Assembly: GCF_003076275.1 (NCBI RefSeq)
Contig: NZ_CP029064.1
Location: 3,544,501 to 3,608,500, forward strand
Source of the DNA: Microbulbifer sp. A4B17
GTDB taxonomy: Bacteria > Pseudomonadota > Gammaproteobacteria > Pseudomonadales > Cellvibrionaceae
DNA: 64,000 bases
Reading direction: 5' to 3'
Below are positions 44,898-55,139 of the stretch, piece after piece. Every line of letters starts with the position of its first letter. Position 1 is the first letter of the stretch. Below the pieces are notes generated by a model that was not told the origin of the DNA, searched no databases, and was given only the letters and a program-made list of their open reading frames with translations. The position numbers and the translations under genes were made by a program.

Positions 44898-46160
44898 TTG
44901 AACGAGATGCCCACGGGCCTGCTATTCGGTTTGCTGGCCCTATTGATACTGATATCCGCCTTCTTCTCCAGCTCCGAAACCAGCATGATGGCGCTTAACC
45001 GCTATCGCCTGCGGCACCAAGCCAAAAGCGGGCACCGCGGGGCAAAGCGCGCCACGGAGCTGCTCGCACGCCCGGACAAGCTGATCGGCTCAATTCTGAT
45101 CGGCAACAATCTCGTTAACGTTCTTGTATCTGTAATCGCCGGCTCGGTATTCGCGCAAATTTACGGAGAAATACTCACCACCATAGTCTTAACTCTTGCC
45201 CTGCTGATTTTTGCTGAGGTCACACCAAAGACTATTGCCGCTCTACACCCGGAAAAAATTGCTTTCCCCGCCTCATTTATTTTGCGCCCACTGCAGTGGT
45301 TGCTCACCCCCCTGGTGTTGTTGATCGGTGGCATATCCAACGGCCTGGCGCGCATGCTGGGAGTCGAAACAAAAGCGAATAGCGAAGCGGAACACCTGGC
45401 CCCCGAAGAACTCCGAACCGTTGTATTCGAATCAGGCGCCCTGCTTCCCAGCAAGCACAAAGGCATGTTGCTCAACGTATTGGACCTGGACCAGGCAACC
45501 GTTGAAGACATCATGATCCCTCGCAATGAAGTTATGGGCGTTGACCTGGAAAACAGCGCCGAACAGATCCTACAGCAGCTAGCGGAAAGCTCCTACACTC
45601 GCCTCCCGGTATATCGCGGTGACATCAATCGAGTAGTCGGCATACTTCATCTGCGAAAAGCGGCGCAAATACTGCGCGACGGACCCAAGAATTTAACTGC
45701 AGAGCGGCTCAACTCCTTCATCGATGAGCCTTACTTCGTACCCGAAGCAACACCGCTCCCTACACTGCTGATGAACTTCCAGAAAACCAAGCGCCGGATG
45801 GGGCTGGTAGTTGATGAGTACGGAGAGGTAATGGGTATCGTTACCCTGGAAGATCTGCTGGAGGAAATTGTCGGCGACTTTACCGCGAGCCCAGTACCCA
45901 GCGATGACGAGGAGATAGTCGCCATAGAAGATGGCTGGTATATGATCGAGGGCGGCACTTCTATTCGCGATATTAATCGCACCCTGGGCTGGGAGCTGCC
46001 CACTGACGGACCGAAAACCTTTAACGGCCTGGCAATGGAACACCTGGAGAGTATTCCTGATGGAAACATCAGCCTGTACATCCTCAATTACCTGGTGGAA
46101 ATTGAGGAGGTCTCAGACAAGATGATTACCCGGGCCAGAATCAAGCGAATCGACAAGTAA
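44898..46160 (+). CDS. CNNM/HlyC-CorC family transporter-like protein (YfjD/CorB-like)
   Basis: The roughly 420-residue protein has a DUF21/CNNM membrane domain with the start LILISAFFSSSETSMMALNR and LLARPDKLIGSILIGNNLVN. A pair of CBS domains follows (about residues 190-310, DIMIPRNEVMGVDLENS and RMGLVVDEYGEVMGIVTLED), then a CorC_HlyC domain. These proteins take part in Mg2+ or Co2+ resistance and homeostasis. The TTG start at 44898 (MNEMPTG) matches relatives' MNDLPTG start and has AAGAG at proper spacing; the ORF is open further upstream. It converges with rnhB. Confidence 0.92.
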   Translation: MNEMPTGLLFGLLALLILISAFFSSSETSMMALNRYRLRHQAKSGHRGAKRATELLARPDKLIGSILIGNNLVNVLVSVIAGSVFAQIYGEILTTIVLTLALLIFAEVTPKTIAALHPEKIAFPASFILRPLQWLLTPLVLLIGGISNGLARMLGVETKANSEAEHLAPEELRTVVFESGALLPSKHKGMLLNVLDLDQATVEDIMIPRNEVMGVDLENSAEQILQQLAESSYTRLPVYRGDINRVVGILHLRKAAQILRDGPKNLTAERLNSFIDEPYFVPEATPLPTLLMNFQKTKRRMGLVVDEYGEVMGIVTLEDLLEEIVGDFTASPVPSDDEEIVAIEDGWYMIEGGTSIRDINRTLGWELPTDGPKTFNGLAMEHLESIPDGNISLYILNYLVEIEEVSDKMITRARIKRIDK

Positions 46161-46173
46161 CGCTACAAGCGTT

Positions 46174-46791
46174 TCACTCAACCTCTTCTAGCAAGCGCCT
46201 TACCGGTGCAAAGCTGGTGCGGTGTATTGGAGTGGGGCCCTGCAATTGTAAAGCTTCCATATGCGCCTTGGTGGGATACCCTTTATGACCTGCAAGGCCG
46301 TAACCGGGATATTCAGAGTCCAGCACCACCATTTCCCTATCACGGGTCACCTTAGCCAAAATAGACGCCGCCCCAATTGCAGCGACACGACCATCTCCCT
46401 TTACAACGGTATCGCAAGGGTAAACCCAGTTCGGTTTTTTATTGCCATCCACCAACACAAATTCAGGCTGCACGGATAGCTGCGCAACTGCACGATGCAT
46501 CGCCAGTAAGCTTGCCTGCAAAATATTTAGCCGGTCAATTTCCTCAACCGTTGCACGAGCGATGGAGTAACTGAGTGCTCGCTCACAAATCTCATCAAAT
46601 AACTGCTCGCGCTTTTTTTCAGTCAGTTTTTTGGAATCTGCAAGCCCCGCAATTGGCTTGTTAGGGTCGAGAATCACAGCTGCGGCAACTACATCACCAG
46701 CCAAGGGGCCGCGCCCTACCTCATCGACACCTGCAATCAAATCACCCTTGAAGGGGCAAACATAGGGGGGCAATTCTGTTTTACTACTCAT
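46174..46791 (-). CDS. rnhB: Ribonuclease HII
   Basis: The 205-residue enzyme removes RNA primers and ribonucleotides from [23 protein letters not shown] holds the acidic DEDD residues, [13 protein letters not shown] follows, and the [20 protein letters not shown] block completes the site. It is the last gene of the lpx block and starts 6 bp after lpxB. The order lpxB-rnhB is conserved, although dnaE, which usually follows, is absent; an unrelated convergent gene follows instead. Confidence 0.97.
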   Translation of the reverse strand: MSSKTELPPYVCPFKGDLIAGVDEVGRGPLAGDVVAAAVILDPNKPIAGLADSKKLTEKKREQLFDEICERALSYSIARATVEEIDRLNILQASLLAMHRAVAQLSVQPEFVLVDGNKKPNWVYPCDTVVKGDGRVAAIGAASILAKVTRDREMVVLDSEYPGYGLAGHKGYPTKAHMEALQLQGPTPIHRTSFAPVRRLLEEVE

Positions 46792-46797
46792 AACTTA

Positions 46798-47970
46798 TTA
46801 CCACTCGACAGATTCAGGCTTAGCTTCCAGCAACCCCAGCACTGCATCCGCAGCACGCTCAGAAGCATTTCGCCTTAGCTGCTGATGCATTTCAAAAAAC
46901 TCACGCTCTAAATGATCTCCAAGTAGCGGATCTTCAAAATACTGCATCACCGCCGCACCAAGATTCTCCGGAATAGCATCATTCTGCAAAATTTCCGGCA
47001 CCAGTTCTTTCTGAGCTAACAAATTCGGCAGGGAAACCCATGGGGTATGCAGCATTCGCGAGACAATCATCGACGTCAGCCTTCCTAACTTATAGGTAAC
47101 GACCATGGGTTTTTTGAGCAGCATCGTCTCTAGAGTTGCCGTACCCGATGCGATAAGTACACAGTCTGCCGCAGAGACAGCCCGCCTCGACTGCCCTTCC
47201 AGCAAAGTAACAGGTAACTCCGGGTAATCTTTTAACTGCTCTTGAATCTCAACCATTCGCTGCTGATTAGCAGCGGGAATAACAAACTTAATATCCGGGT
47301 TACGTTGGTGACACCAGCGCGCAGTTTGTAAAAACAGCGGTCCGAGCATACGAACCTCGCCCCCGCGACTACCGGGCAAAAGTGCAATTACCCGGTCGTC
47401 CTTCTCGAAACCCAACGCTTTGCGCTCGCCGGCAATATCAACTTGAAGAGGCATTTCATCGGCAAGGGGGTGGCCGACAAAGGTAACCGGTACCTGGTTT
47501 TCTCGATAGAAATTCGCCTCAAATGGAAGCAAAGTCAGCATATGATCAACAGCGCGGGCTATCTTTTTAATCCGCCCCTGTCGCCAGGCCCATACCGAAG
47601 GGCTGACATAATGGACAGTGGGAATGCCCTCTGCCTTGAGTGCAGCCTCAAGAGTCAATGTAAAGTCCGGGGAGTCTATACCAATAAATAAATCGGGAGG
47701 GCTATCAGTAAAATGGCGACGGAGAGATCTGCGAATTTTCAACAGTTCTGGAAGGCGCTTTAAAGGCTCCACCAGTCCCATTACCGACAATCGCTCCATA
47801 GGAAATAAGGTTTCGGCTCCCTGCTCCAGCATTCTCGGGCCGGCAATCCCCTCAAACCGTACATTGGGAAGTCGCGCCTTTAATGCGGCCATCAAACCAG
47901 AACCGAGGATATCCCCTGACGCCTCACCGACAACAATACCAATTCGTATCGGCTTATTTTTTTCTGACAC
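46798..47970 (-). CDS. lpxB: Lipid-A-disaccharide synthase
   Basis: The 390-residue glycosyltransferase joins UDP-diacylglucosamine and 2,3-diacylglucosamine-1-phosphate in lipid A synthesis. VGEASGDILGSGLMAALK near the N-terminus, FIGIDSPDFTLTLEAALK and PSVWAWRQGRIKKIARAVDH are LpxB signatures. It is 99 bp downstream of lpxA, with a hairpin between. Confidence 0.97.
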   Translation of the reverse strand: MSEKNKPIRIGIVVGEASGDILGSGLMAALKARLPNVRFEGIAGPRMLEQGAETLFPMERLSVMGLVEPLKRLPELLKIRRSLRRHFTDSPPDLFIGIDSPDFTLTLEAALKAEGIPTVHYVSPSVWAWRQGRIKKIARAVDHMLTLLPFEANFYRENQVPVTFVGHPLADEMPLQVDIAGERKALGFEKDDRVIALLPGSRGGEVRMLGPLFLQTARWCHQRNPDIKFVIPAANQQRMVEIQEQLKDYPELPVTLLEGQSRRAVSAADCVLIASGTATLETMLLKKPMVVTYKLGRLTSMIVSRMLHTPWVSLPNLLAQKELVPEILQNDAIPENLGAAVMQYFEDPLLGDHLEREFFEMHQQLRRNASERAADAVLGLLEAKPESVEW

Positions 47971-48035
47971 GCCTATATCCCTCCTCTTAGGGAGCTGTTT
48001 AAATTAGTAAGTGGGAATTTGCATAAAGTACAACC

Positions 48036-48056
48036 GGAGCTGTAAAAGACAGCTCC
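48036..48056 (-). promoter_or_regulatory. Hairpin between lpxA and lpxB
   Basis: GGAGCTGT/ACAGCTCC stem with an AAAAG loop. It has no T tract, so it is more likely an RNA-stability or attenuation element than a terminator. Confidence 0.45.
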
Positions 48057-48069
48057 GCAGAGAAATGAA

Positions 48070-48849
48070 CTAGCGAACAATGCCGCGAGTAGTAGATTGC
48101 AAAGACTCTATCCACGGCTGAATAACTGGAGATTGTTCACGCAACTCCATCAAAGCCTGCAATGCCTCCTGCATAGTCAGCCCGCGACGATACACGGTCT
48201 TATAGGCTTTATTAATCAGGGCAATATCCTCCCGGGAAAAACCTCGTCTGCGCAGGCCCTCCGAATTAATCGTCTTCGCCTCAGCCGGATTTCCCGCAAC
48301 CATTACATAGGATGGAACATCTTTACCAATAGCCGCACCCATCCCCAGGAAAGCGTGCTCTCCAACAGTACAATTTTGGTGAACCAGGCTATAGCCACTC
48401 AGGATCGCCCAATCCTTCACGATGACATGTCCAGCCAAGCCCGAATTATTCACCATAATAATATGGTTACCTACAACACTGTCGTGACCGATATGCGCGT
48501 AAGCCATAATTAGGTTGTCGTTACCGATAGTGGTTTCGCCACGGTCCTGCACCGTACCGCGATGGATCGTTACTCCCTCGCGGATTACATTGTTATCCCC
48601 AATAACAAGTGTGGTTTCTTCACCACGATATTTTTTGTCTGGGGTATCCTGCCCTACAGAGGCAAACTGGTAGATACGATTATTCTTTCCCATCTTAGTC
48701 GGCCCGCTAAGCACGACATGGGAGGCGATATCGCAGCCATCACCTATCTCTACCCCTGCTCCAACAATGGTGTAAGCACCGATACTCACCCCAGTACCAA
48801 TTACTGCCGTAGGGTCGACAATAGCTGTAGGGTGGATACTTGTCTGCAT
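48070..48849 (-). CDS. lpxA: UDP-N-acetylglucosamine acyltransferase
   Basis: The 259-residue left-handed beta-helix protein performs the first lipid A step. It has hexapeptide repeats (IHPTAIVDPTAVIGTGVSIG onward), the active-site region MAYAHIGHDSVVGNHIIMVN, and the C-terminal helical domain SREDIALINKAYKTVYRRG. Confidence 0.97.
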   Translation of the reverse strand: MQTSIHPTAIVDPTAVIGTGVSIGAYTIVGAGVEIGDGCDIASHVVLSGPTKMGKNNRIYQFASVGQDTPDKKYRGEETTLVIGDNNVIREGVTIHRGTVQDRGETTIGNDNLIMAYAHIGHDSVVGNHIIMVNNSGLAGHVIVKDWAILSGYSLVHQNCTVGEHAFLGMGAAIGKDVPSYVMVAGNPAEAKTINSEGLRRRGFSREDIALINKAYKTVYRRGLTMQEALQALMELREQSPVIQPWIESLQSTTRGIVR

Positions 48850-48953
48850 TCTGGAATCTACTCCTCGGCATTAATCGTAGTGGGTAACCTTTACCCTATA
48901 ATAAAAGCGGCTCGCAAAATTCCAGTTCGGGCTCTTCTGCGAGCTTTACAGAG

Positions 48954-49394
48954 CTACTGAACTTTTTTAACCGCACATAGGATATCAACAGAAGCTGCCA
49001 GCTCGCCATCGACACTGGCTTTACAGGCGAACTTCCAGATATTTCTGCGAACAGATACCGCTTCAGACTCAAGCTCAAGACGGTCACCGGGAATTACCTG
49101 GCGCTTAAAGCGCGCTTTATCCACTCCACCAAACAGGTACAAGTATCCGTCTTCCGGCTTTTTGCCGAACGTCTTAAAACCGAGGATTCCCGAGACCTGG
49201 GCCAAGGCCTCAACAATCATCACCCCCGGGAAAATAGGCATTTCCGGGAAGTGGCCATTAAAAACTTCTTCATTCCCAGAAATGTTTTTATAGCCTTTTA
49301 TATACTTTCCTTCCTCGAGTTCGACAACACGATCCACCAACAAAAAAGGATAACGGTGCGGCAGGTACTCGCGAATTTCACGTACATCCATCAT
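48954..49394 (-). CDS. fabZ: 3-hydroxyacyl-[acyl-carrier-protein] dehydratase FabZ
   Basis: The 146-residue hotdog-fold dehydratase has [20 protein letters not shown] with the active-site His, and the hotdog helix [20 protein letters not shown] with the catalytic Glu. It dehydrates 3-hydroxyacyl-ACPs in fatty acid synthesis and balances flux with LpxA. The gene lies between lpxA and lpxD. Confidence 0.98.
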   Translation of the reverse strand: MMDVREIREYLPHRYPFLLVDRVVELEEGKYIKGYKNISGNEEVFNGHFPEMPIFPGVMIVEALAQVSGILGFKTFGKKPEDGYLYLFGGVDKARFKRQVIPGDRLELESEAVSVRRNIWKFACKASVDGELAASVDILCAVKKVQ

Positions 49395-49416
49395 TCCAAA
49401 TGCCCCCAGAAACCAC

Positions 49417-49439
49417 TTCGGGGCGTAGAACGCCCCGAA
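49417..49439 (-). promoter_or_regulatory. Hairpin between lpxD and fabZ
   Basis: A perfect 9-bp stem TTCGGGGCG/CGCCCCGAA with a 5-nt loop just upstream of fabZ, without a T tract. It could be an internal terminator remnant or processing site. Confidence 0.5.
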
Positions 49440-49473
49440 AACAACAAAGCCAAATTTAATTAATAACTAAAAT

Positions 49474-50535
49474 TCAATCGCTATTCCCATTCTTTTGGGA
49501 CAGTTCTTGAACTTGTTTTTCCATGTCTTTCAGCCTCCGTGCCATTTGATCCAATTGACCAAAACGCACGGCGTTACGGCGCCAGACAGAGCTATCAGCA
49601 AAAGATAGGGCCCCAGAATAGCTACCAGTATGCTTTATCGACTTAGTAACGAATGTGTTGCCAGTCACCTGGCAGCCATCTGCAATCGTTATATGCCCAT
49701 TGATACGGCTGCAGCCACCGAGAAGACAGTGCTTCCCTATCACGGCGCTACCGGCAATTACGGCACACCCGGCGATGGCCGTGTAGTCACCAATCTGCAC
49801 ATTGTGCGCGATTTGGACCAGATTGTCGATCTTGACTCCTCGCCCAATCACTGTATCGCCCAAAGCACCGCGATCTACACAGGTATTGGCTCCAATTTCC
49901 ACATCTTCGCCAATCTGAACCCCACCAAGCTGGTGAATTTTTACCCACCCATCTTTATTAGGTGCAAACCCAAAGCCATCGGCACCAATGACTGTCTGGC
50001 TGTGAATAATACTCCGCGCCCCAATAGAACAACCATGGTGAATAACCACGCCGGCATATAGGCGCGTTTCAGCGCCTATAAAACTGCCTTCTCCAACAAA
50101 GCAGTTGGCCCCTACAATTGCTCCAGGATCCAACTTAGCATACGCCTCAACCACAGCCCCGGGCCCCACGCTGGCACCATCACCAATATCTGCATTCGGG
50201 TGAACCACGGCAGCGGGGTGAATTCCAGCAGGTGCTTCGGGGGTAGTATCGAACAGCGCAGTGGCACGGGCGAAAGCCAGATAGGGATCAGCAACACACA
50301 AAGCAGTTACCGGACACTCTTCAGCAAACTCTTCCGAAACCAGTACAGCAGCAGCCTTAGTTGTTTTGAGGAAACGTCGATAATTGGGGCTTGCGAGGAA
50401 AGCCAGGTGTTCAGCACCCGCATCCTGCAGTGTATTTAAACCCCGTATTTCTTGGCTGGAATCCGAATCGGGTGCCAACCGCAAGTCAGCACCCAGCTCT
50501 TGCGCCAACCGGGCAAGGGAAAAGCAATTTTTCAT
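49474..50535 (-). CDS. lpxD: UDP-3-O-acylglucosamine N-acyltransferase
   Basis: The 353-residue protein adds the second acyl chain in lipid A biosynthesis. An N-terminal uridine-binding domain (residues 1-100) is followed by left-handed beta-helix repeats, including [20 protein letters not shown] and [20 protein letters not shown]. It ends with a helical region ([20 protein letters not shown]). It is 14 bp behind the skp gene. Confidence 0.97.
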   Translation of the reverse strand: MKNCFSLARLAQELGADLRLAPDSDSSQEIRGLNTLQDAGAEHLAFLASPNYRRFLKTTKAAAVLVSEEFAEECPVTALCVADPYLAFARATALFDTTPEAPAGIHPAAVVHPNADIGDGASVGPGAVVEAYAKLDPGAIVGANCFVGEGSFIGAETRLYAGVVIHHGCSIGARSIIHSQTVIGADGFGFAPNKDGWVKIHQLGGVQIGEDVEIGANTCVDRGALGDTVIGRGVKIDNLVQIAHNVQIGDYTAIAGCAVIAGSAVIGKHCLLGGCSRINGHITIADGCQVTGNTFVTKSIKHTGSYSGALSFADSSVWRRNAVRFGQLDQMARRLKDMEKQVQELSQKNGNSD

Positions 50536-50549
50536 AGAAGGCTATCGAC

Positions 50550-51065
50550 TTATTTGGCAGCGTTCATACGCTTAACGACAGCCTCTGTCAGGTCGACACT
50601 GGGGCTTACAAAGTAGGCCGTATTGGAATCCAGCACAATGTCGAGCTTCTGTTCTTTAATCAGAGCATCCAGGGCATCCCTGGCCTTCGGACCCATAGAA
50701 GCCTGAATCTCCTGACCAACTTGAGCTTCCATAGCACGCAACTTCTTCACAGTCGTCTCAAAATCCGAGCGCTGGAAATTCATTTTGCGCTGGTACTCGG
50801 TCTTTTGCTCATCCGACCAGGTCACGCTGTTCTTCTTCGCATCTTCAGCCATTTTTTGCAGTTCAGCACGAATCGACTCAGCACTGCTCTGCAGCTTCGA
50901 ATATTCAGAACTGGTCTTCAGGGAGTTAACCTTGGTCTTGGCTGCATCTGTGCTCATGATCGCAGCCTGTAGGTTAAGTACCGCAACCTTGGTTTGCGCC
51001 AGCGCTGCGCCGGACAAGGTCATACCTGCAAGCAATACTGCAACAATTTTTACACTCTTAAGCAC
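50550..51065 (-). CDS. skp: Periplasmic OmpH/Skp-family chaperone
   Basis: The 171-residue protein has a signal peptide (IVAVLLAGMTLSGAALA), a beta-strand core (KVAVLNLQAAIMSTDAA) and a long coiled-coil tentacle (residues about 45-125). Skp holds unfolded outer-membrane proteins for BamA. It lies in the conserved order after bamA and before lpxD. Confidence 0.95.
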   Translation of the reverse strand: MLKSVKIVAVLLAGMTLSGAALAQTKVAVLNLQAAIMSTDAAKTKVNSLKTSSEYSKLQSSAESIRAELQKMAEDAKKNSVTWSDEQKTEYQRKMNFQRSDFETTVKKLRAMEAQVGQEIQASMGPKARDALDALIKEQKLDIVLDSNTAYFVSPSVDLTEAVVKRMNAAK

Positions 51066-51133
51066 GTCGGTCTCTCCAATAAATTTTATTTTAATTGCGC
51101 TGTGATACGCCTAATTCATTTTATCTAATAAAT

Positions 51134-53686
51134 TTAGAAGCTATTACCCAGGGTAAACTGGAATACTTCTACATCATCATCTTCATTTTTCTTAAGGGCT
51201 TTTGCCACGCTAAATGTCAGCGGGCCAAAACCTGTAATCCAGGTCAAGCCTATCCCCGCAGAGACATTCATCTTATCAAAGTCCACATCGTAACAGTTGA
51301 TCTGAGTATCACCACAACTGGTGTCGAACACATTACCCGCATCAACAAAGAAAGCGCTTTGCAGAGAACGCTGATCCTTAACAAATGGCAGCGGGAAGAT
51401 CACCTCAGCACTACCTTCGATTAGGATATTTCCTCCAAAAGGATCCGCATCGGTATAGGATTCAACAACCAGATCTCCATTGTCATCCACCAAATAACAA
51501 TCTTTGGTTGCTACCCCATCAGCTGTGGCACATGCATAATCCAAATAATATTCGTATGGGGTAGACCTAGGACCGAGCGAATTACGCTCAAATCCACGCA
51601 CAGAACCAAAACCACCGGCGTAAAAATTCTCAAAGAACGGCAGCTCATCAAGATCTCCAAAACCATCGCCGTAGCCCAAACGGGTACGTAAACGCAGAGT
51701 TAAGCTCTTAGTCAATGGACGGAAGTACTGGCCTGTATAAACCAACTTGTAGTACTCAAGGTCACTGCCGGGAACAGTAAACTCCAGAGATAGGTTTTGT
51801 GAAGCTCCGCGGGTCGCCAAGACCCCCCTATTCAAAGTAGAGCGAGCGTAGGATGCTGTCAGAGCGACATTGTTAAAAGAGTCCCCATAGCGATCAATAA
51901 ACCCGTCAAAAGTGGTATTGAACTGACTATCATCAATATCCATTGACAGATCTAATGTTTCATCATTTTCCGCAGCCTCTACAATCAACAGATAGTCTTC
52001 ATAGGTAATTCCCTCAAGAGCAACACCATCAATTAGTGTTGGACTTGATTGAATTTCCTGCACAGTGCCCGAGCCAGTAGATAGCTCAAGGTGGTTAAAG
52101 CTTACATTCAAGCCGACTCGGGAAATCTCCGACATCGGGTAACCAAAGTTAACACCACCACCATAAGTCGTGGTGTTGTAGTCAGAAAGGTTAACTTCGG
52201 AGTAATCATTTTCTGTATAGAAAACATTAAAACCACGACTCACTCCATCCGGGGTAAAGTAAGGATCGAGATAAGAGAAGTTCACAGAAGTCTGGTAGGT
52301 AGAGGCATTCATTCCGATACCAACGGACTTACCGGTACCCAACCAGTTATTTTCCTGGATATTAGCGCCCAATACCAAGCCGCTGCTCTGGGCCCAACCA
52401 ATAGTACCGCCGATAGAGCCTGAGGGTTGTTCTTCAACCGTGTATTCGACATCAATCTGATCTGAAGTGCCCGGCACCTCACTGGTTTCCACCTCTACTT
52501 CCTTGAAGTAGCCCAAGCGCTCAAGGCGAACTTTAGACTGCTCTATACGGGCAGAAGAAGCTGAAGCGGACTCCATCTGACGCATCTCGCGGCGCAAAAC
52601 CTCATCTGTAGTGCGAGTATTACCTCGGAAATTAATTCGGCGAACATAAGCCCGCTTGCCGGGGTTGATAAAGAAGGTAATTTTTACCGTTTTCTCTTCT
52701 TTATTGGGCTCAGGGATACCATTAACCTCAGCAAAGGTATAACCCTCATTCCCCAGACGCTTGGTAATATAATCCGAGGTTGTTGTCATACGAACCTGGG
52801 AAAAGGTCTGCCCTTCCCGCACCAACAGCAAGCGCTTGACTTCTTCCTCTGGAACGACGGGATCACCCGCCAGGTCCACTTCACTAATTGTGTAAACATC
52901 GCCCTCAAACACATTGACGGTGATAAATACACTCTCTTTATCGGGACTCAGGGAAACCTGGGTGGAGTCAATTTTAAAATCCAGGTACCCTCGATCCAGA
53001 TAATAGGATTCGAGACGCTCCAGGTCGCCGGTCAATTTCTCTCGGGAATACTTGTCATCACTGCGCAGCCACGATAACCAGCCGGTGGTTTGCAGCTCGA
53101 AAATCTCTCCAAGCTCTTCATCGGAGAACGCTTTGTTACCCACAATATTGATGTGCTTAATCGCCGCCACAGAGCCTTCATCAACAATTACGCGAAGCTC
53201 AACCTGGTTGCGTGGCAGCTCTTTAACTTCTGTTTTTACACTGGCGTCATAACGACCCTGGGCAACATATTGGCGCTGCAGCTCCTGCGCCAAACCCTCC
53301 AGGGTTGCCCGCTTAAAGATCTGGCCTTCTGAAAGGCCATTTTCCTTCATACCTTTTAACAGGTCTTCAGTTTCAATCGCCTTGTTGCCAGTAATTTCGA
53401 TGTTGGAAATAGCGGGGCGTTCGCGCACGGTAATAACCAGGACACCGTTTTCCTGGCCAATTTGAATATCTTCAAAATAACCAGTGCGAAACAGGGCCCG
53501 GGTGGCGCTCTGGATTTCCAAAGTCTCAACCTCATCCCCGACTCGCACAGGGAGAGCAGAGAATACGGTGCCGGCAGAGACTCGCTGCAGCCCTTCCACA
53601 CGAATGTCATCAACCACAAATGACTGTGCTAGAGCACTGAGGGGCAGCGCCAGGCTAAGAGAAGCTGCTTTCAGAAAATCTTTCAT
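51134..53686 (-). CDS. bamA: Outer-membrane assembly factor BamA
   Basis: The 850-residue protein has a signal peptide (LSLALPLSALA), five POTRA domains (about residues 22-425) and a C-terminal 16-strand Omp85 barrel (about 430-850) ending QFTLGNSF, a C-terminal Phe. The barrel lid motif VRGFERNSLGPR (the VRGF/Y motif of Omp85) is intact. Loops contain extra acidic inserts. It inserts outer-membrane proteins. A second, barrel-less gene lies 50 bp upstream (53737-55026). skp follows. Confidence 0.97.
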   Translation of the reverse strand: MKDFLKAASLSLALPLSALAQSFVVDDIRVEGLQRVSAGTVFSALPVRVGDEVETLEIQSATRALFRTGYFEDIQIGQENGVLVITVRERPAISNIEITGNKAIETEDLLKGMKENGLSEGQIFKRATLEGLAQELQRQYVAQGRYDASVKTEVKELPRNQVELRVIVDEGSVAAIKHINIVGNKAFSDEELGEIFELQTTGWLSWLRSDDKYSREKLTGDLERLESYYLDRGYLDFKIDSTQVSLSPDKESVFITVNVFEGDVYTISEVDLAGDPVVPEEEVKRLLLVREGQTFSQVRMTTTSDYITKRLGNEGYTFAEVNGIPEPNKEEKTVKITFFINPGKRAYVRRINFRGNTRTTDEVLRREMRQMESASASSARIEQSKVRLERLGYFKEVEVETSEVPGTSDQIDVEYTVEEQPSGSIGGTIGWAQSSGLVLGANIQENNWLGTGKSVGIGMNASTYQTSVNFSYLDPYFTPDGVSRGFNVFYTENDYSEVNLSDYNTTTYGGGVNFGYPMSEISRVGLNVSFNHLELSTGSGTVQEIQSSPTLIDGVALEGITYEDYLLIVEAAENDETLDLSMDIDDSQFNTTFDGFIDRYGDSFNNVALTASYARSTLNRGVLATRGASQNLSLEFTVPGSDLEYYKLVYTGQYFRPLTKSLTLRLRTRLGYGDGFGDLDELPFFENFYAGGFGSVRGFERNSLGPRSTPYEYYLDYACATADGVATKDCYLVDDNGDLVVESYTDADPFGGNILIEGSAEVIFPLPFVKDQRSLQSAFFVDAGNVFDTSCGDTQINCYDVDFDKMNVSAGIGLTWITGFGPLTFSVAKALKKNEDDDVEVFQFTLGNSF

Positions 53687-53736
53687 CTACTAATTCCAGG
53701 TGTTTTTATTCGCAATCCAGGAGTTACAGCACTTAA

Positions 53737-55026
53737 TTAGCGCCCCGCTTCCCCAGAATCAGAGGGTTGCCCCTCTACCATGTAATCAACATCGGGCCGG
53801 TCTGAGGTGCCGGGCACCTTAATTGTTTCAACTTTCACTACCTTCAAGTAACCAAGGCGCTCAAGACGCACTTTGGATTGCTCTATACGAGCGGAGGAAG
53901 CCAAAGCCGATTCCATCTGGCGCAACTCGCGTCGCAAAACTTCATCCGCAGTGCGAGTGTTACCGCGAAAACTAATACGTCGCACGTAAGTGCGTTTTCC
54001 CGGGTCAATAAAAAAGGTGATTTTTACAGTATTTTCTTCTTCATTGGCCTCTGGGATGCCGTTTACTTCAGCAAAAGCGTAACCTTTGTTACCCAGGTGC
54101 TTGGAAATATAGTCAGAAGTAGTGGTCATCCTTACCTGGGAAAACGTCTGGCCTTCACGCACCAACAGCAGGCGGTTAATTTCCCCCTCCGGTACTACCG
54201 GATTCCCGGCAAGTTCCACCTCACTGACAGTGTAAACATCACCCTCAATCACATTGACAGTAATGAAAAGGCTCTTCTTATCCGGACCTAGAGATACTTG
54301 AGTCGAATCAATCTGGAAATCAAGATATCCACGATCGAGGTAATAGGACTTCAAGCGCTCCAGATCACCTGTGAGCTTCTCGCTAGAGTACTTATCATCA
54401 TTGCGTAACCAGGAGAGCCAACCTGTAGTTTTAAGCTCAAAAATCTCTTCCAGCTCTTTATCAGAGTAGACACGGTTTCCTACAATATTGATGTGCTTAA
54501 TCGCAGCAACAACCCCTTCATCAACAACAACCCGCAGTTCAACCTGATTGCGCGGCAGTTCCTTAACCTCTGCCTTAACACTGGCACCATAGCGACCTTG
54601 CGCTACATACTGACGCTCAAATTCCTGAGTCAAGCCCTTGAGGGTCGAACGCTTTAAGATCTGACCTTCGGCCAGACCGTACTCCTCCATCGCTTTCAGC
54701 AAATCCTCGGTGGCAATCGCCTTGTTCCCCGAGATATCTATCTTTGATATTGCCGGTCTTTCTCGTAAGGTAATAACCAGAACGCTGTTTTCGTGCCCAA
54801 TCTGGATATCTTCAAAATAACCAGTACGAAACAGTGCTCGGGTTGCATCCTGAATTTCAACAGGCTCAACTTCATCCCCTACCCGAATCGGAAGTGCTGA
54901 AAAAACTGAGCCTGCAGAAACCCGTTGCAACCCGTCCACCCTAATATCACTGAGAACGAACGACTGTGCTAAGGCGCTGACGGGCAGCACCAAGCTCAGA
55001 GAGATCGCATTCAGCAAATACTTCAT
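53737..55026 (-). CDS. POTRA-only BamA paralogue, periplasmic
   Basis: This 429-residue protein is similar over its whole length to the first 430 residues of the adjacent BamA (about four fifths identical by eye). It has a signal peptide (LSLVLPVSALA) and all five POTRA domains in order. It stops at VEGQPSDSGEAGR, exactly where BamA begins its barrel (VEEQPSGSIGG). There is no frameshift or barrel remnant before the next gene, 50 bp on. Substitutions are spread over the domains, without stops, so the gene looks maintained. Expected to be a soluble periplasmic POTRA protein, perhaps binding BamD, Skp or substrates, or acting as a competitor of BamA. Function unknown. It is between rseP and bamA on the same strand, so probably one transcript. 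Confidence 0.85.
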   Translation of the reverse strand: MKYLLNAISLSLVLPVSALAQSFVLSDIRVDGLQRVSAGSVFSALPIRVGDEVEPVEIQDATRALFRTGYFEDIQIGHENSVLVITLRERPAISKIDISGNKAIATEDLLKAMEEYGLAEGQILKRSTLKGLTQEFERQYVAQGRYGASVKAEVKELPRNQVELRVVVDEGVVAAIKHINIVGNRVYSDKELEEIFELKTTGWLSWLRNDDKYSSEKLTGDLERLKSYYLDRGYLDFQIDSTQVSLGPDKKSLFITVNVIEGDVYTVSEVELAGNPVVPEGEINRLLLVREGQTFSQVRMTTTSDYISKHLGNKGYAFAEVNGIPEANEEENTVKITFFIDPGKRTYVRRISFRGNTRTADEVLRRELRQMESALASSARIEQSKVRLERLGYLKVVKVETIKVPGTSDRPDVDYMVEGQPSDSGEAGR

Positions 55027-55139
55027 ACCGCTTCCGAGTCGCTTTTACTCGCAACAAAGTTTCCCAAGGCGAACAACACCGTATTCACACACAAAATTCC
55101 AACGAAACTCTGCGCTCGGGACTAATAGGCTCCAGAGCA

